DNA of 64,000 nucleotides from Sanguinoderma infundibulare (lineage: Eukaryota > Basidiomycota > Agaricomycetes > Polyporales > Polyporaceae). Made by a program: the position numbers and the translations under genes. The notes under the pieces are model-generated. The model did not search any database. It was not told the origin of the DNA and saw only the letters and a list, made by a program, of their open reading frames with translations. How positions within the stretch are numbered: position 1 is the stretch's first letter; every line of letters starts with the position of its first letter. Positions 33,734-46,805 of this stretch are shown piece after piece. The stretch is from positions 186,001 through 250,000 of the forward strand of contig JAVLRN010000019.1 of assembly GCA_032821775.1 (NCBI GenBank). The letters run 5' to 3'.

Positions 33734-36515
33734 ATGCGCACCGCGTCCAACCGCTCCGCCGGCCGCTCCCAGCCCGATCCTCGCATTCCTCGCGCGATGC
33801 CCGATCACGATCCCTTCGCAGACCTCCTCCGCCCGCCTCCCGACGAAACTCCAGAGCAGCGCCAAGCCCGCCTCGACAGGGAGGAGGAGGCCCGCAAGCG
33901 CAGCGAGAACATCGACCGCATGCTCCGGCACGACGACAAGAGCCGCCGCAGGAAAAAGACCGTCAAGGTCCTCCTCCTCGGCCAGAGCGAGAGCGGCAAG
34001 AGCACCACCCTCAAGCGTGAGTCCCTCCCCCTCCCGCGCCCCCGTCTTTCTTATGTCTCCGGCTTGGGGTTCTGTCCGTGCGTTTGCCCCGCGAGAGTCC
34101 CGTCTGTTATATTCTCCATCGCGCGGTACGTCCGCATACAAGGACACCGTGGGGCGCTGTACAAGGTTCACTGGGACGGCCGAATCTCCAGGCACTCAGG
34201 CTGAGCGCAGGTACGACACGTCGACGGGTCCGTTACGAGACTTGCTGTGTCGCCTTGGGACATGTCACAGACACAGCCAGAGACTCTGATCGCGAGCTCC
34301 TCTTCTCTGACATGAGATCGCCCCCTCCCTCCAAGCGCCCAAAGACGATCGACCGTACTCCCTGCCACGGCCACCGTCTGCCGAATTTTATGGTCCCCGG
34401 TCGTTTCTCTGACCGGCCTCGCCTATGAGGTTTACGCCAAGTCCCAAGGATCGTCTGTGGCCTTTGTCGACATCACCTGTGAACAGTGGTTTATCTGTCC
34501 TCGTTCTCTCTTTCTGTTTGCGGATACCAGAGTACTTTCATGCCCTCACCTCCGCCCTACCATCTCAAGCCGCGTTTGTGATGGACCGCATGTTGCTCAC
34601 CGTTCTCTTGTCGGACAGAGTTCCAGCTGCTGCACACACCTGCCGCGTTCCACAAGGAACGAATAGCGTGGCGGCTCGTTATCTACCTTAACCTCGTCCG
34701 CTCCATCCGCCGGTGAGTCCCCTTCGTGGACGCTGACCCGTGCTGGTCCATGCTGATCGTCTTCCCGTAAAATGTTGCAGTATCCTCGAGGCTATCGCCC
34801 CGGAAGACAACAATGCCCTCGACGAGGACGACTACTTCGGGGACAGCACCGAGACCGCATCGATTATCATCTCGGGCGCCGATCGCCCGTCCTCGTTCGC
34901 GAACCAGCAGCCCAACTACGAGTCGTACCGCCGCCGCCTCGCGCCGCTCATGGACCTCGAACAGCGCCTCATCGGCGTCCTCTCCGACCCGGAGGAGAGC
35001 GACAGGGAGGCGACCCACCTTCCGGGGAGCTACCCGCACGGGCACGGACACGCTCACGCGTCCTCGTCGCCATCGCTCATGACCCCCTCGACATCCACTT
35101 CGTCCGGGTCGACGACGACGTCCTTCTCGACCTTCGCCCACTCCCACTCCCACTCCCATTCCCTGTCTCACGCCCACTCCTCCACTCACCTGTCCGAGCG
35201 CCCGCCTCCGATTGCCATCCCTACAGCATCTGCGGCCGGTCCCTCGCGTCCGCACCCAGGACAAGGGCAGACGTCGCCCCGCTCCCCAACGTCCGCCGCG
35301 GCCTCACAGCCGACGCACGAGCTCGCGCTCCGGACGGGCTCCAAGTGGCGGGAGCGGTTCGCGTTGGGCAAGATCCAGAGCGGGAGCCCAAAGAGTGCGC
35401 ACTCGGGCGAGCTCGAGGGCTGGTGGGAGGACCCGATGGACCCGGTGCACGTCCTGAACAGGTGCGCGCCTGCGATGACGGAGCTGTGGCGGGACGGTAA
35501 GGTGCGGCAGCGGCTGGCGGGCAAGGGGATTAGGTTGGAGGAGAGCAGCGGATTGTGAGTATGCGTGCTTTGAGCTTTCTTTTTTTTGGGAGAGAGCTAA
35601 CGGATGAATGTTTTTTGCGGGTGCAGCTACTTGGACGAGATCGATCGGATAACGGCCAAGATGTACTTCCCGACCGATGGTGAGTCATACTTTTTATTCG
35701 CGCATATAGCCATGGTCTTATACTGTCGGCGGGCTTGAAAGACGACGTGCTGAAGGCGCGGCTGAAGACGACGGGGGTCGTGGAGCACAAGTTCACGCTG
35801 GCGAAGGACACCGAGTTCCGCGGCGTCCAGTGGGTGATATACGACGTCGGCGGCGCGCGAAATCAGCGGCAGGCCTGGGCGCCATACTTTGATGACGGTG
35901 AGTAGGGTGTCGAGGGCGGACTAGTGCTCAGAGAAGCTGACGATGGACCCGACAGTCAACGCCATTATTTTTCTCGCACCCATCAGCGTGTTCGATCAGC
36001 AGCTGGCGGAGGTGCGTGCCTGTTAGGAACCGGAACCGCAACACGGCGGCTGACTGTCGGTTTTTTTTTCGATCCAGGACCCGAAAGTGAACCGAATGGA
36101 GGACTCGTTCATGCTGTGGAAGTCGGTGATCGAGAGCAGGCTGCTGGCGCACGTGAACATTGTGCTGTTCCTGAACAAGTGCGACCTGCTGAGGAAGAAG
36201 CTCGAGAGCGGCGTGCGGCTGAGCCGCTACATGCCGTCGTACAACCGGCCGAACGACTACGACACTGTATCACAGTGTACGTCCTTTGCTCCTTTCGGAC
36301 CAGACGGACACAGGCACTGACGTGAGTTTCGCTATACAGACTTCCGGAGCCGATTTGGCGCGATGCACCAGCAGCTGTCGCCGGTCGAGAGACTTGTGCA
36401 GGGGCGTGGGGGTCGCGTATGTTCGGACGGAGCGCGCGCGCATGTATTTGTGGTTACGGACGCGTATCTATGCAATTCGCACGCTGAGAATGACCGGGAC
36501 GAGTGCTTGAGATAG
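33734..36515 (+). CDS. Atypical G-protein alpha subunit (unit 2), 8 exons
   Basis: Exons: 33734-34016, 34619-34712, 34781-35554, 35627-35679, 35742-35897, 35956-36011, 36078-36276, 36340-36515; 596 residues. All nucleotide-binding motifs match copy 1, including DVGGAR with Ala in place of the catalytic Gln. Exons 1-3 read identically apart from the last codons. Introns 3 and 4 differ strongly from copy 1 (acceptor GCAG rather than GAAG for intron 3). The exon differences I found there are synonymous (for example GGG/GGA, TTT/TTC, GCA/GCG). Replacement changes are Glu to Asp before TVSQ, and Met in place of copy 1's Thr before HQQLSP. It is the best candidate for a working copy. Confidence 0.88.
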
Positions 36516-36610
36516 GGAATGTTTTTGGGAACCATCCGGTAGGGGATGGTTTTGTGAACAGTCCGGACGGGCGAGGGAATGGGTTTGTGAACAGTCCGGA
36601 CAGGTGAATC
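36516..36610. repeat. Minisatellite after G-alpha stop (unit 2, about 3 units)
   Basis: Same family as 15134-15253, with fewer repeats; the first unit is altered (GGGAACCATCCGG). Confidence 0.85.
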
Positions 36611-38799
36611 CGGACGGTGGGAGGAGAGCGGAAGAGAGCCCGCGCGAGCTCTGCGAGTACGCGTGCCCCTCCTCGGAACTACAGCTATCTATGTACAGAC
36701 GCGTTCACTCGCGACGGGAGGACTCGACTCAGGAGGAGGGAGAGGAGAGCGGGGAGAATACCGCGGGGATAACGCTACCTACGTACAGTCTGCGCGGGGG
36801 AGGGAAACAGAAACTCGTAGTTTTGCTGCAACTCTACTACAGTGGTACATCACATAGAACCCAGCTCTCGGCGCGATCGTACACGACAGCAGAGACACAC
36901 GCCCGTACCGCGCGATCCATGTCTCGTAAAAATGCAAGCAGTTTGTGATCGCCTTCACGGGCTTGAAGTCGTCCATGTTGTGCACGAACACCTGCCAGCA
37001 ACGCGTCCGCATTCAACATCCGTCCATCCGGCCATCACACAAAGGGCAACATGAAGGAAGAGAAAAGGACGCACAGTGGTCTTCACAACCTGTCCCAGCT
37101 CCCCCGGCCGGACACGGACGAACTGGGAGAACCCCGGTCAGTGGGCCCGAGACGTCGAACGTAGTTGTCAGCCGGATACAGCACCGACCGGCTGTTACGA
37201 AGCTTGAACATCCAGGGGGATTCGAGATCCATGTTGGTGAGATTGGCAAGCGCGCCACGCCCGCAAATCGAGTCCCGCCTGTGGACGTCAAATTGAGAAC
37301 GACTTCGAGGTAATACCGTGCTCGGAGAGTACGCACCGTGCAAATGAGAACGTCGATCCGGACGCCCGCCTCGAGACCGCCTTGCGAAGGTCGTCGTTCG
37401 GGTGCCGCGTCTCCGTCCGGATATCTGTCGACGTCCGGCAGCATACTCCCATGGTCGTAGAGCATTGACACCCCGGACGATAGAGGAGTACGGCAAGAAC
37501 TCACCGACATCTTGTCCGCGATCTCGGGGTTGACGTACACGACGATGTCGTCCTTGACCGGGCTGTGCGGCATCCCACGTCCGTGTGAACGTGAGCTCAA
37601 ATCCGAATCCGGAATGAACCATACCGTATGCTCACCGAGTACCAAGTCCGCGCGCGATGATCTTCAAGTGGCCGAAGGGGCTGAGGTCGGGATAATACGT
37701 CGAACGACCAGTCCGCCATCTTGACACGCCAGACGGACGATGAACTCAGTCACCCAGTGGAACCCCTTGCCTACGCCGCTATTTCGACATCGCCGTCGCC
37801 ATCAGTGTCCGGTACCATGCATCGACAGAAACGCACGGAAAGAACTCACCTGAGAGTTTATGTTCGAAGGAACCATCAGGCCCGGATATGTATGGGGCGC
37901 GGGCAGCCGTGTCGGCAAAGATGAAGGTGTGAAATGCGGACACTCTCCCCGTTCCCGAGAATGACGGCCGACATCCTGAGACGTCGCTGCAACGCAGGTA
38001 GAGCAGGTAGATGCAAAGGAGAGCACGTCGGAGACATCGGTGAGGCAATTGCAGGCCAAACGGCCATAAGGTGCGAACGTGAGCGTAAGTCCGGAATGAA
38101 CCATTCGGAGGGTTGCTCACCGAGCGCGCGGTAATCTTCAAGTGGTCGAGAGGGCTGAGGTCGGAATGACGTGCCGTCGGACAGCCTTCAAGTCATCCTG
38201 CTGTCAGAACGTTAAAAGGCAATCAGTGGCGCGTACGCGTCGAAGAAAACAAACAGGACTCACAGAGGCTCCGCCTGGGGTTCGCTCAGCGTCGATCCCG
38301 GACGCCACACAGAGCTCTGCAGTCCCGCGCGACCGGGGATCCATCAGTGTGAGGATGCAGAAAGTCGACGTGCTTACCGGACGGACGTACGAGCGAATTG
38401 CACGCGCCGAGAAGCAACTCGGACGCGAACGTCGCAGACGTAGCTTGTATGGAGGGGACTACGACGAAGGAGAGCATGGATCACATGGAAGACAGGGAGG
38501 TTTGGGGAGAGAGGGGAGGGGAAAGTCTCTGGGGGCCAGCAAGACGACTGTGAAACAGCGACGGCGTTACCTTGAGCAAAAGCTGATGTGTAAGCACTGC
38601 GAGCAATATTAGATGCTTACCGCTATCCCTGCGGTTAAAGTCATTTGATGGCGCAGTATCTCCGCGTCGTGAGGTGGTTTGAAATGCCCGATCGTCGTGA
38701 ATCTGAAGATATCCGAAACGCGCGTCCCGAAATGGTTTCTTCCGCATTGGAACGCGAACGAATGCATCAAGCGGAAGCTCGCTCTAGAAGAGCGGCTAT
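36611..38799. other. Unit 2 degenerate minus-strand exon region
   Basis: Counterpart of 15254-17443. It includes the Ufd1-like block (37153-37286), the DIVVYVNPEIADK exon (37509-37562) and the duplicated HLKI exon blocks (37583-37702, 38071-38180). No intact gene. Confidence 0.35.
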
Positions 38800-39419
38800 G
38801 TGGGAGCAGGCACCGCAGGTGCTGGTGTTGGAGACGGGTGGCGGGCGGCGGAGGATTGGGCGTGGCCACCCGCACCGGCGACGCGGACGCACTCTCTGGG
38901 ACAGGCGTCGTCCCAGGTTTCGCGGGCAGTGAGGGGTGAAGGGGGACAGCAGCAGTGGGTGGCGGGTGCGCTCTTGGAGGTGGCAGAGGATCTTGCGATC
39001 CAGAGATAGACAATAGCGAACGCCGCCGCGGCGCTTGCGCCGTCCTTGCGCGCGCGGCCTTCGCGCGAGCTGCTGCGACGTGTTCCGCCTGCTTCGTGAG
39101 CTGCTTCTTCCGCATGTCGATGCGCGCATTTTCCTGTTTGATCTTTTTGACCCTTTGACGTCCCCGGGCCTGCGAAAATAAGGACCGTGGTTGCAATACC
39201 GCGGCGAATGGATACGCACTAGAACGGGTGCTGTGGATGCCACAAATCCCGGTACCCCATCTCCGGAAACTCCGTCAACGGCGCGCTTCCGTACCGGTAC
39301 GGCCACGGCTCCTGATCCACCCTCATCTTTTCTCGCACGCCCTCCGTCGCTTCCTCCAACCCGACCTCCCTCTTCTCCCCATCAACCGCGACATGCTGTT
39401 CCTGTGCACGCATGAACAA
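38800..39419 (-). pseudogene. THOC1-like copy B, C-terminal part (unit 2)
   Basis: It reads through PLTEFPEMGYRDLWHPQHPF in one frame, unlike unit 1. However, 4 bases are missing at about 39146-39152, which breaks the KGFVKKIKQ block that is open in unit 1. Confidence 0.45.
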
Positions 39420-39501
39420 AAGGCGATGTCTAAGGATGGGAATATCGGGTACGTATGGCCGCCATCCTTAAATCCAATTGATGTCGCAAAGTCATTTGAA
39501 A

Positions 39502-39548
39502 TGGATACACGCGAGATTCTGAATACTCGCGAATCTCGCGTGTATCCA
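39502..39548. repeat. 18-base perfect inverted repeat (unit 2)
   Basis: Arms 39502-39519 and 39531-39548, loop 11 bases; identical to unit 1 although neighbouring bases differ. Confidence 0.85.
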
Positions 39549-40295
39549 GGCACTTTCTTCTATGTTAGACTGCGGATAAAATTAGTCTATGTGTCACCAA
39601 GCTTGTGTGCGCCGCAGAGAACGTTAAATCGGACTCGAATGGCCGATTCCAATCGCGGTCACCGCCAGGAAGACAGGGCTTGCGAGACCCGCTGACGTCG
39701 CAGCTCTAGCCCGTCAACTCCAAGCGGCGCGTGAGGTCGGTAGAAACATCGAGTTCTAGCGGCAGCGTCGAATGCAGTGTGCCGATTCTTCTGGAGTGTA
39801 TACAGAGTGCCGCTGCGGCTGTGGGAAGGCCGACAACCCACTTGGGACCGGGCTAATCGTGACGCAGCTGCTGGCCATGGATGAGTTCGAGACGATAGTT
39901 TGGAAGAGCTTGCTCTGGTTCAGACCTTAGGCGTATCCTATGCTGGGCGTGGGGGTCTTGGGGAGGCTGGATGGACCTGAGGGGAAGCGTCCCGGTGCGG
40001 TCGTTGCGAAGCCCACTTGCACAGTGTTGGAATGTTCAATCCCAGCTTGATCTGGCGCAAGGCTTGGTACGGAGAACACTAAACCAGTCGGAAGTGAGCA
40101 TTAGGAACTGTATAGCACAATTCAGCACAACCACGGCCAGAATGTTCGGAACAGGATGGAAAACGTACCACGTAAATGAGCTTCTGATGGAACATGCCGA
40201 GAAGTTTGTTGTGGTGATAATGGAAGTGAGTGCGTTGCGAGGAGATGGCGATGATGCAAGCTCGGGCTTGCGCTTGCGGAGATTTCCGCTCTAGC

Positions 40296-41883
40296 GATGG
40301 ACTTTCAAATTATTGGCGCATGCAAGCACCGCCAAGGATGACGCGCGCAGACTAGACTCACCGCCTCGTGGTCTTGCCTATGACTTCGTTCGCAGCGGCG
40401 CTTGCCGATCCGTGTTTTGGGCTTGCAATCGCGGAAGCGGTACTTGTGCCTCGGCGATGGCAGCTTGAACATGAGCTGTGTCTCGGACGAGTGCTTGTCG
40501 TAGCTGCCCGTCGTCCGAGTCATCGCCCCCCTTGCTGCTCGCGGTGCTGCCCATGTCCACGTCGTAGTAGTCACAATTCTGGTCGTGGGGGCTGGCGGCC
40601 GCGGTCGTGGTGGAACGAGCGCCGTTCCCAATCGAGCCAGACTTGTCATAATACGAGCCTGTGAAGGTCGCGATGCGGCAAAGCTGTGATCAAGAGTCAG
40701 CTGTCGGCGTGAGAAACGTGGTCAGGGAAGGGATGGACCGACTGATAGGCTCTGTGCCGTCCAAGAGCGGGTCCCTGGGATCAAAGATGTAATTAAAGGT
40801 CCCGCTAGCCACTCCTGCCGCCGAGGACTCACTCACCAACCTAGTGCGCCTTATGCCCAACGCGTGCCACTTGAAACGTTGTAGCCACGGACGCGTACAT
40901 CCGTCTCGTTGCCGCTGCGCTTTTCGGTTCCGCGCGGGTCTCGGACGGGTCTGAGAAGCTGGAAGAGGAACTGCCGTCAGAAATGCGTGTCCGCGATCTC
41001 AACGTCAAGCAGCTCAGGGCCACTTCGCAAAGTAGTACTGGCTCTTCGAGGCGGTCTCCGCGAATCCAGTCTCCCGGTTCTGTTTCAGATGTCCTGCCGG
41101 CGCAGTGAGTGAGCCATTCGACTGGCTGCCAAGCGCACTTCTCCCGCTCGTGTCCATTCGTGTTGGGCCCGTCCCATGTCGGCGCGTACTCTCCTCGTAA
41201 GGTTACTCCGCGAACACGCGACTGAGGAAGGTGAGGATGCGCCCTCAGAATATTGTTGTCGTGCTGGAATTGGAAAGTCTGCGGAGGAGGTCGGTGATGG
41301 ACGAGGGCCGTGCTCTTCTGCGGGATCATGCCCTCGGTGAGGTGTTTCGCGGCGCGGCGAGGAGGGATCTCACTGAGGACGATCTGCGCACGACGCGACC
41401 CTATGTAAGTACGTGCACCCAGCCGTGCGTGCGTGCGTGCGTGCGCACGTTGCCACGACACCGCCGCGCCGTCCGACAAGCTCTAAACTCTCGAAGCTCG
41501 AAGCTCGCGTTCGCAGTCGGGAAGGCAGAGGCGGAGAAGAGTCTCGCAAGCCGGCCGACGCGGGATGCCCATGCCCATGCCCCGCCCGTTCTCAGAGACT
41601 GCTCTGCGAAACCACGCTGTCTGCCAGTGGCCGGTGCAACTTGTTCAGCGCGAAGTGGGAACCGCGGCGCCAGGAGCAGAAACCCGTACGTACGTATGTA
41701 CGCACCTTCTCCCTTCCGAATCCACGCTCTCCCACACATCCTCCTCCCAGTCCTCTCAAATCCGGCCAGAGGTTGGAGCGATGACGTCGAGCGCACATAA
41801 TCCAGAGGCTGCGATTGAGAACTTGAGATCGAGCACTTGTTGATCCAGGAGAATATGTGCGAGCACGAGGAGATGGTCTCACG
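40296..41883 (-). pseudogene. THOC1-like copy B, N-terminal part (unit 2)
   Basis: Same stops, frameshifts and large insertion as 18950-20541. It differs from unit 1 by scattered substitutions and small indels. Confidence 0.6.
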
Positions 41884-42084
41884 TCGCATTGCAGTATTCG
41901 GAGGTCTTAGACCGAGTCTGGCAGTGTCCACGAGGCGCATCAGTCATTCAAGATTCATGGAATGGAGATGAGTGGCCTGGAATGTGCTTACCAGACACTG
42001 TACTGATTGGGCAGCCACCCGAGATCAGTTACGAGGGAAATACACGCTACGCGCAAATTATGCGCACGCTGGCTACGAAGTTGC

Positions 42085-42800
42085 ATGAAGATAATTAGCG
42101 GGAGAATCTCTCCAAGTGACGCACCGCTGCTGGACATGCCCGCTGCACGCTGCCACACCGAATCCCGACCAGCCAACTCCTGCCCTCGAGGACAGTACTC
42201 GAACGGTCTCGCAAAGCTCAAGGCAGAATTTCGATCCAGTATAACAAAAAAATTGAGTACGTACATTCATTTGCATCTCCATCCTCCGCGCACTGACCAG
42301 CCTGGTACCGCGGGACAGGACACAAATCTGGCAATCCCAAGGCGAATATGGGGTGGTCGGAGAAGGCCTACGCCCTCGGCGTCGTCGTCCGCTGCAAACA
42401 CAACCTCCTCGGATGGCCGTGGTACGCAAACATCCCGTTCGCGAACCCGAGCGACCTCCTCGGCGGCCAGCCCATCCTGCGCTTCCTCATCGCGCTCCTG
42501 AATGCCGGGATCCTCCGCTTTGAGCCCGCGAGCGAGGAGGACATTGACCTCGCACGACGGAACTCAAAGGCCGTCCTTCCGGGTGCGCCGCCGACACGCC
42601 CACCTCCGTTCTGCTGGGGTCCGTTTGGTCGGAACGATATCGGCATGGGTCGCTTCCGGCCGGTTACCAACCCGCTGGGCTTGCCACTCAGACACCCGAA
42701 GGACGGTCCAAAGACCCCGAAGCTTATCCTGGACTCCGATGTCGAGGATTCGGACACGGTGGACTCAGAGAACGAGAACGCGCAGGTGGGATGCTGGTAG
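42085..42800 (+). CDS. GWP/IPF-domain protein, plus-strand gene (unit 2/3 junction)
   Basis: Exons 42085-42256 and 42319-42800. Same structure as 20743-21458, with a few amino-acid changes near the C-terminus (for example MGRFRPVTN for LGRFRSVTN and SDTVD for SDAVD). The frame is intact. Confidence 0.65.
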
Positions 42801-42815
42801 CTAGCATGCAGTGTA

Positions 42816-42971
42816 TTAGTCGCGCTCGAGGATCTTGTCCGCGATCTCGGGGTTGACGTACATGACAATGTCGTCCTCTGTCGTGGTCGAGAGGAAGCGC
42901 AGTGAGCACCGCACCAAACGCGTCCCCCTGCGGTCATTCCGAATATGGAAGCGAGTGACAGCAGCGGACAT
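42816..42971 (-). pseudogene. DIVVYVNPEIADK exon remnant (unit 3)
   Basis: Same frame as 94-249 with V to M (DIVMYVNPEIADK) and other small changes. Confidence 0.4.
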
Positions 42972-43634
42972 CTTGATGATGAGGCGTCGCCCAGGCGCAT
43001 GGCAAGGCAATGAAGATCTACCAGGCCCAGAGCATGACCGACTGAATCAAGCAATGGATATGCGCAGTAGATACTGAATGGTGCGCACCGTACTTGAGCG
43101 CCAGTGCACTGATAACGTCCCAACTAATGGCACCAATGTTTGTCGTCGGCAAGGAGGCGGATGAACTCCGAGTTGGTCATACGACTGACGCTAGTGCGCA
43201 TGGTCGAGTAATCTTTGACATCAATCAGTTTGGAAGAGCTTGCTCCGGTTCAGACCTTAGGCGTATCCCATGCTGGGCGTGGGGGTCTTGGGGAGGCTGG
43301 ATGGACCCGAGGGGAAGCGTCCCGGCGCGGTCGTTGCGAAGCCCACTTGCACAGTGTTGGGATGTTCAATTCCCGCTCGATCTGGCGCAAGGCTTAGTAC
43401 GGCGAAGACAAAACCGGTCGGAAGTGAGCATTAGGAACTGTATAGCACAATTCAGCACAACCACGGCCAGAATGTTCGGAACAGGATGGAAAACGTACCA
43501 CGTAAATGAGCTTCTGATGGAACATGCCGAAGAGTTTGTTGTGGCGATAATGGAAGCGAGTGCGTTGCGAGGAGATGGTGATGACGCAAGCTCGGGCTTG
43601 CGCTTGCGGAGATTTCCGCTCTAGCGATGGACTT

Positions 43635-44858
43635 TCAAATTATTGGTGCATGCAAGCACCGCCAAGGATGACGCGCGCAGACTAAACTCACCGCCTCGTG
43701 GTACGGACTGAATTTGGTCTTGCCCATGACTTCGTTCGCAGCGGTGCTCTTGCCGATCCGCGTTTTGGGCTTGCAGTCACGCAAGCGGTACTTGTGCGTC
43801 GGCGTTGGCAACTTGAACATGAGCTGGGTCTCGGACGCGAGCTTGCCATAGCCGGTCAGGCAGTACTCGTCGTCCGAGTCGTCACCACCCTTGCTGCTCG
43901 CAGCGCGGCCCATATCCGCATCACAGCAGTCACGATCGGCGGCTGCGGTCGGGGTGGAATGAGCGCCGTCCCCAATCGAGCCAGACTTGTCATGATACGA
44001 GCCCGTGAGGGTCGCGGCGCGGCAAAGCTGTGATCAAGAGTCAGCTGCCGTTGTGAGGAACGTGGCCAGGGAAGGAATGGACCGACTGATTGGCTTTGTG
44101 CCATCCAAGAGCAGTCCCTGGGATCAAAGATGTCATTAAGCGTCCCGCTACCCTCTCCTGCAGCCGAGGACTCACTCACCATCCTCGTGCACCATGTATC
44201 CGCCACTCGGAACTTTGCAGTATGTCCGTCTGTTCGCCGCTGCGCGGTCTTGGTAAACGTCAGGAGATGGTTGAGAAGGATGAGGAGCTGGAAGAGGAAC
44301 TGCCGGCGGAAATGCGTGTCCGCGATCTCGAGCTCGAGTAGCTCGCGGCCGGTGAGGTACTTCGCGAAGCAATACTGGCTCTTCGTGGTGGTCTCCGCCA
44401 CTCCGGTTTCAGTTCCGCTTCAGAGGCCCTGCCCGTGCAGCGGGTATGTCATTCGATTGTTGCCCAGAAGCGCACTTCTCCCGCTCGCGTCCCTTTCCAC
44501 CGGGCCCGTCCCACGTCGGGCCGTACTCTCCTTATAAATGCACTCCGCTCCGCTCTCCCGAAGGGAAATGCGACTGAGGAATGTGGCAATGAGACCACAA
44601 AACATAGTCGTCGCGCCTGTGTTAGCCAGCTGCCGAAGAGGTCGTTCAGGGTGTGGAGGACGACGGCCTTGCTCTTCTGGAGGATCATGCCCTCGGAGAG
44701 GCGTTCCGCACACTCTTTGATCCACTGGAATATGTCCGAGCACGAGGAGATGGTTTGTGCCTCGAAGAGGTCCTGGAGAACAGTGAAGGGGAACACTTGG
44801 TCGCATGCATCTGTCGTGGTGCCAGAGCGGACACCCGAGGCATCGATTGCAAACTCTT
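43635..44858 (-). pseudogene. THOC1-like pseudogene, copy A (unit 3)
   Basis: Same THOC1-like blocks and breaks as 927-2150, with scattered substitutions. The FAKYLTGRELLELEIADTHF block is unchanged. Confidence 0.6.
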
Positions 44859-45403
44859 GATAGCGGCAGCTCCAGCACTATACGCACCTCTCGGGATTCC
44901 ATCCTAAGTGCGAACGGCAATCAGTATAATGCGCGCATGTGAGCATATGCGGAGGACGTAAAAATCTGATAAAACTGTGTTTGATGAGGAAAGCGGGTAA
45001 GCGAATTGAAACCGAACATCGTGAGAGCAGCGGAAAGGGGCCGGATGGTCGTCATCTAGACATGTATGCAGAAAATTTACGCAGTGGGATTGCGGCCCCA
45101 GGACGGAGACGCATGACATGCGACGCTGCGTAGCCACAGCGAAAAGGGCCGGTTGGGTGGTTCTGTTGCCGGTAGAACATTTTCACGCATCATCGTAGTG
45201 GTCGGAGGTCTTAGAGTGGAGTCTGGCAGGTCGCAGCGGCGACGTTTTGAGTCAATCGAGATTGATGGAATGCAGAACAGATGCGCTTACCGGACACTGT
45301 AACGACGCGGCAACCTCCAAAGATCGCTGAGATGCGCGCTGCGGACAAGTCACAAGCATGTCGGCTATGCCTCCCAAAGGGACATAGGTGAGCAACTACT
45401 CAC

Positions 45404-45686
45404 GAATTTGTCCCTACGGTAGTCCCGCCGGACGTACGCGACCGCGATCCCTGGCCGTCCATGGATCGTCATTGTACTTCGCACGCAGATGGAACGCCTT
45501 CGTCGGAATCGTGAGTCGTGCAAACGGAAAGCCCATCGAGTACCCAAAGGTCGACGCAAAGACCTCGATCGAGTACCGCGCCATCGGATTTTGCGAGCTC
45601 CCGGGGGCCGTCACCGGCGCAACAAGGTACTGCCCGCCAGGGAGCAGTGCCATCTCGAGCACCGTCCGCAGGCATTGATCTCCCAT
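45404..45686 (-). pseudogene. F-box-protein-like fragment with +1 frameshift (unit 3)
   Basis: Identical reading and identical extra base to 2696-2978. Confidence 0.45.
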
Positions 45687-46228
45687 TGGCGCATATACTT
45701 GGGGCTGGCGAAGGGCCGGTCATTGATGCAGCGATGATCGTGGTAGAGAGCAAAGAGCGACTACCATGACACGAACCGAGGGCAGCGCCACAAGGGTCCA
45801 AGCGCCCGTAGCTGCCATTTGCGGAATCCGCTCTCTTGTAAACCTCCATCAGCCTCGGCCTCGCTTCCACTCGTTCGTTTCAACTCCTGCTGCGCTCCGC
45901 CACAGTACCCGACTCAATTGTTACCCCAGGACAATGGCATCTCTCCGCCGACAGGAATAGGGAAAGCGAATACAGCTCACTTCAAGGCTACACCTCGACA
46001 CAGGTCACGACTGGAGGGATAGACGAACAACAGATAGACAGATAGTGAGGGACATACAAGGATGTCTGCCACAGCGGGTGCCATGGTGCGTTTCGTGTCA
46101 GGTGCAGAAGCGGGGATATATTGACATAGGAATGAGTGATTGAATCAGGTACTAGTCTACATCTCTCCGTCGTCTCCTGCCACACAAGTAACTAATTGCA
46201 TTCACAGCAACGCGCAAGGTAAAAACGG

Positions 46229-46805
46229 CTAGTCGGAGATCTCCTCAATATCCGAAGGCTCGGCCTCAACCTCGATGTCCGACGACCAGACAGCCTCCTC
46301 AATCGGGTCCTCCGGATCCTCCATCCCCGTGATGCCTTGTCCGTCGCAACGACGCTGGCGGTGACGCTGAATCGGAACCCCCGGAAGGACGGAGACAGGG
46401 CTAGAGCATGCGAGCTTAACCCGCTCGTCTGTCGCTTCCTCGAAGCGGAGCACACCCGATGTCCATAGCGCGAGCAAACGCTCCATGACCGGCTGGCCGC
46501 CCGGAACGTCACTCAGGTTTCCGAACGGTACGTCCGTCGGCCACCCTACAAGATCCTTCCTGTCCCTGATGACAACGTCACGCGTGTAGCCTGTTGTGGA
46601 CCACCGCATCTGCGCGTTGGGGCTGCCGTTAAGCTCTTCTATGGAAACGGCATCAGAACACAACACAATAAGTCCGTGATGAAAGGTACGTACGCAATTT
46701 TTCGTCCATCAGCTTGCGGAGGCGCGCTCGAAGCCTGGCTAGTCGACTTGAATAGTCCCAAGGCTGAGCGGGGGCTCGGGCACGCGCATTGCGCTGAGCG
46801 GGCAT
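46229..46805 (-). CDS. GWP/IPF-domain protein, minus-strand paralogue (unit 3)
   Basis: Exons 46805-46694 and 46638-46229. Same predicted protein as 3521-4097. Confidence 0.62.

Larger units (their letters stand above)
21381..42722. repeat. Macro-repeat unit 2 (21,342 bp)
   Basis: Its left two thirds follow unit 1 almost base for base. From G-alpha intron 3 (about 35555) rightward it differs from unit 1 by scattered substitutions and indels and instead resembles unit 3, so the unit is a mosaic. Confidence 0.97.
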
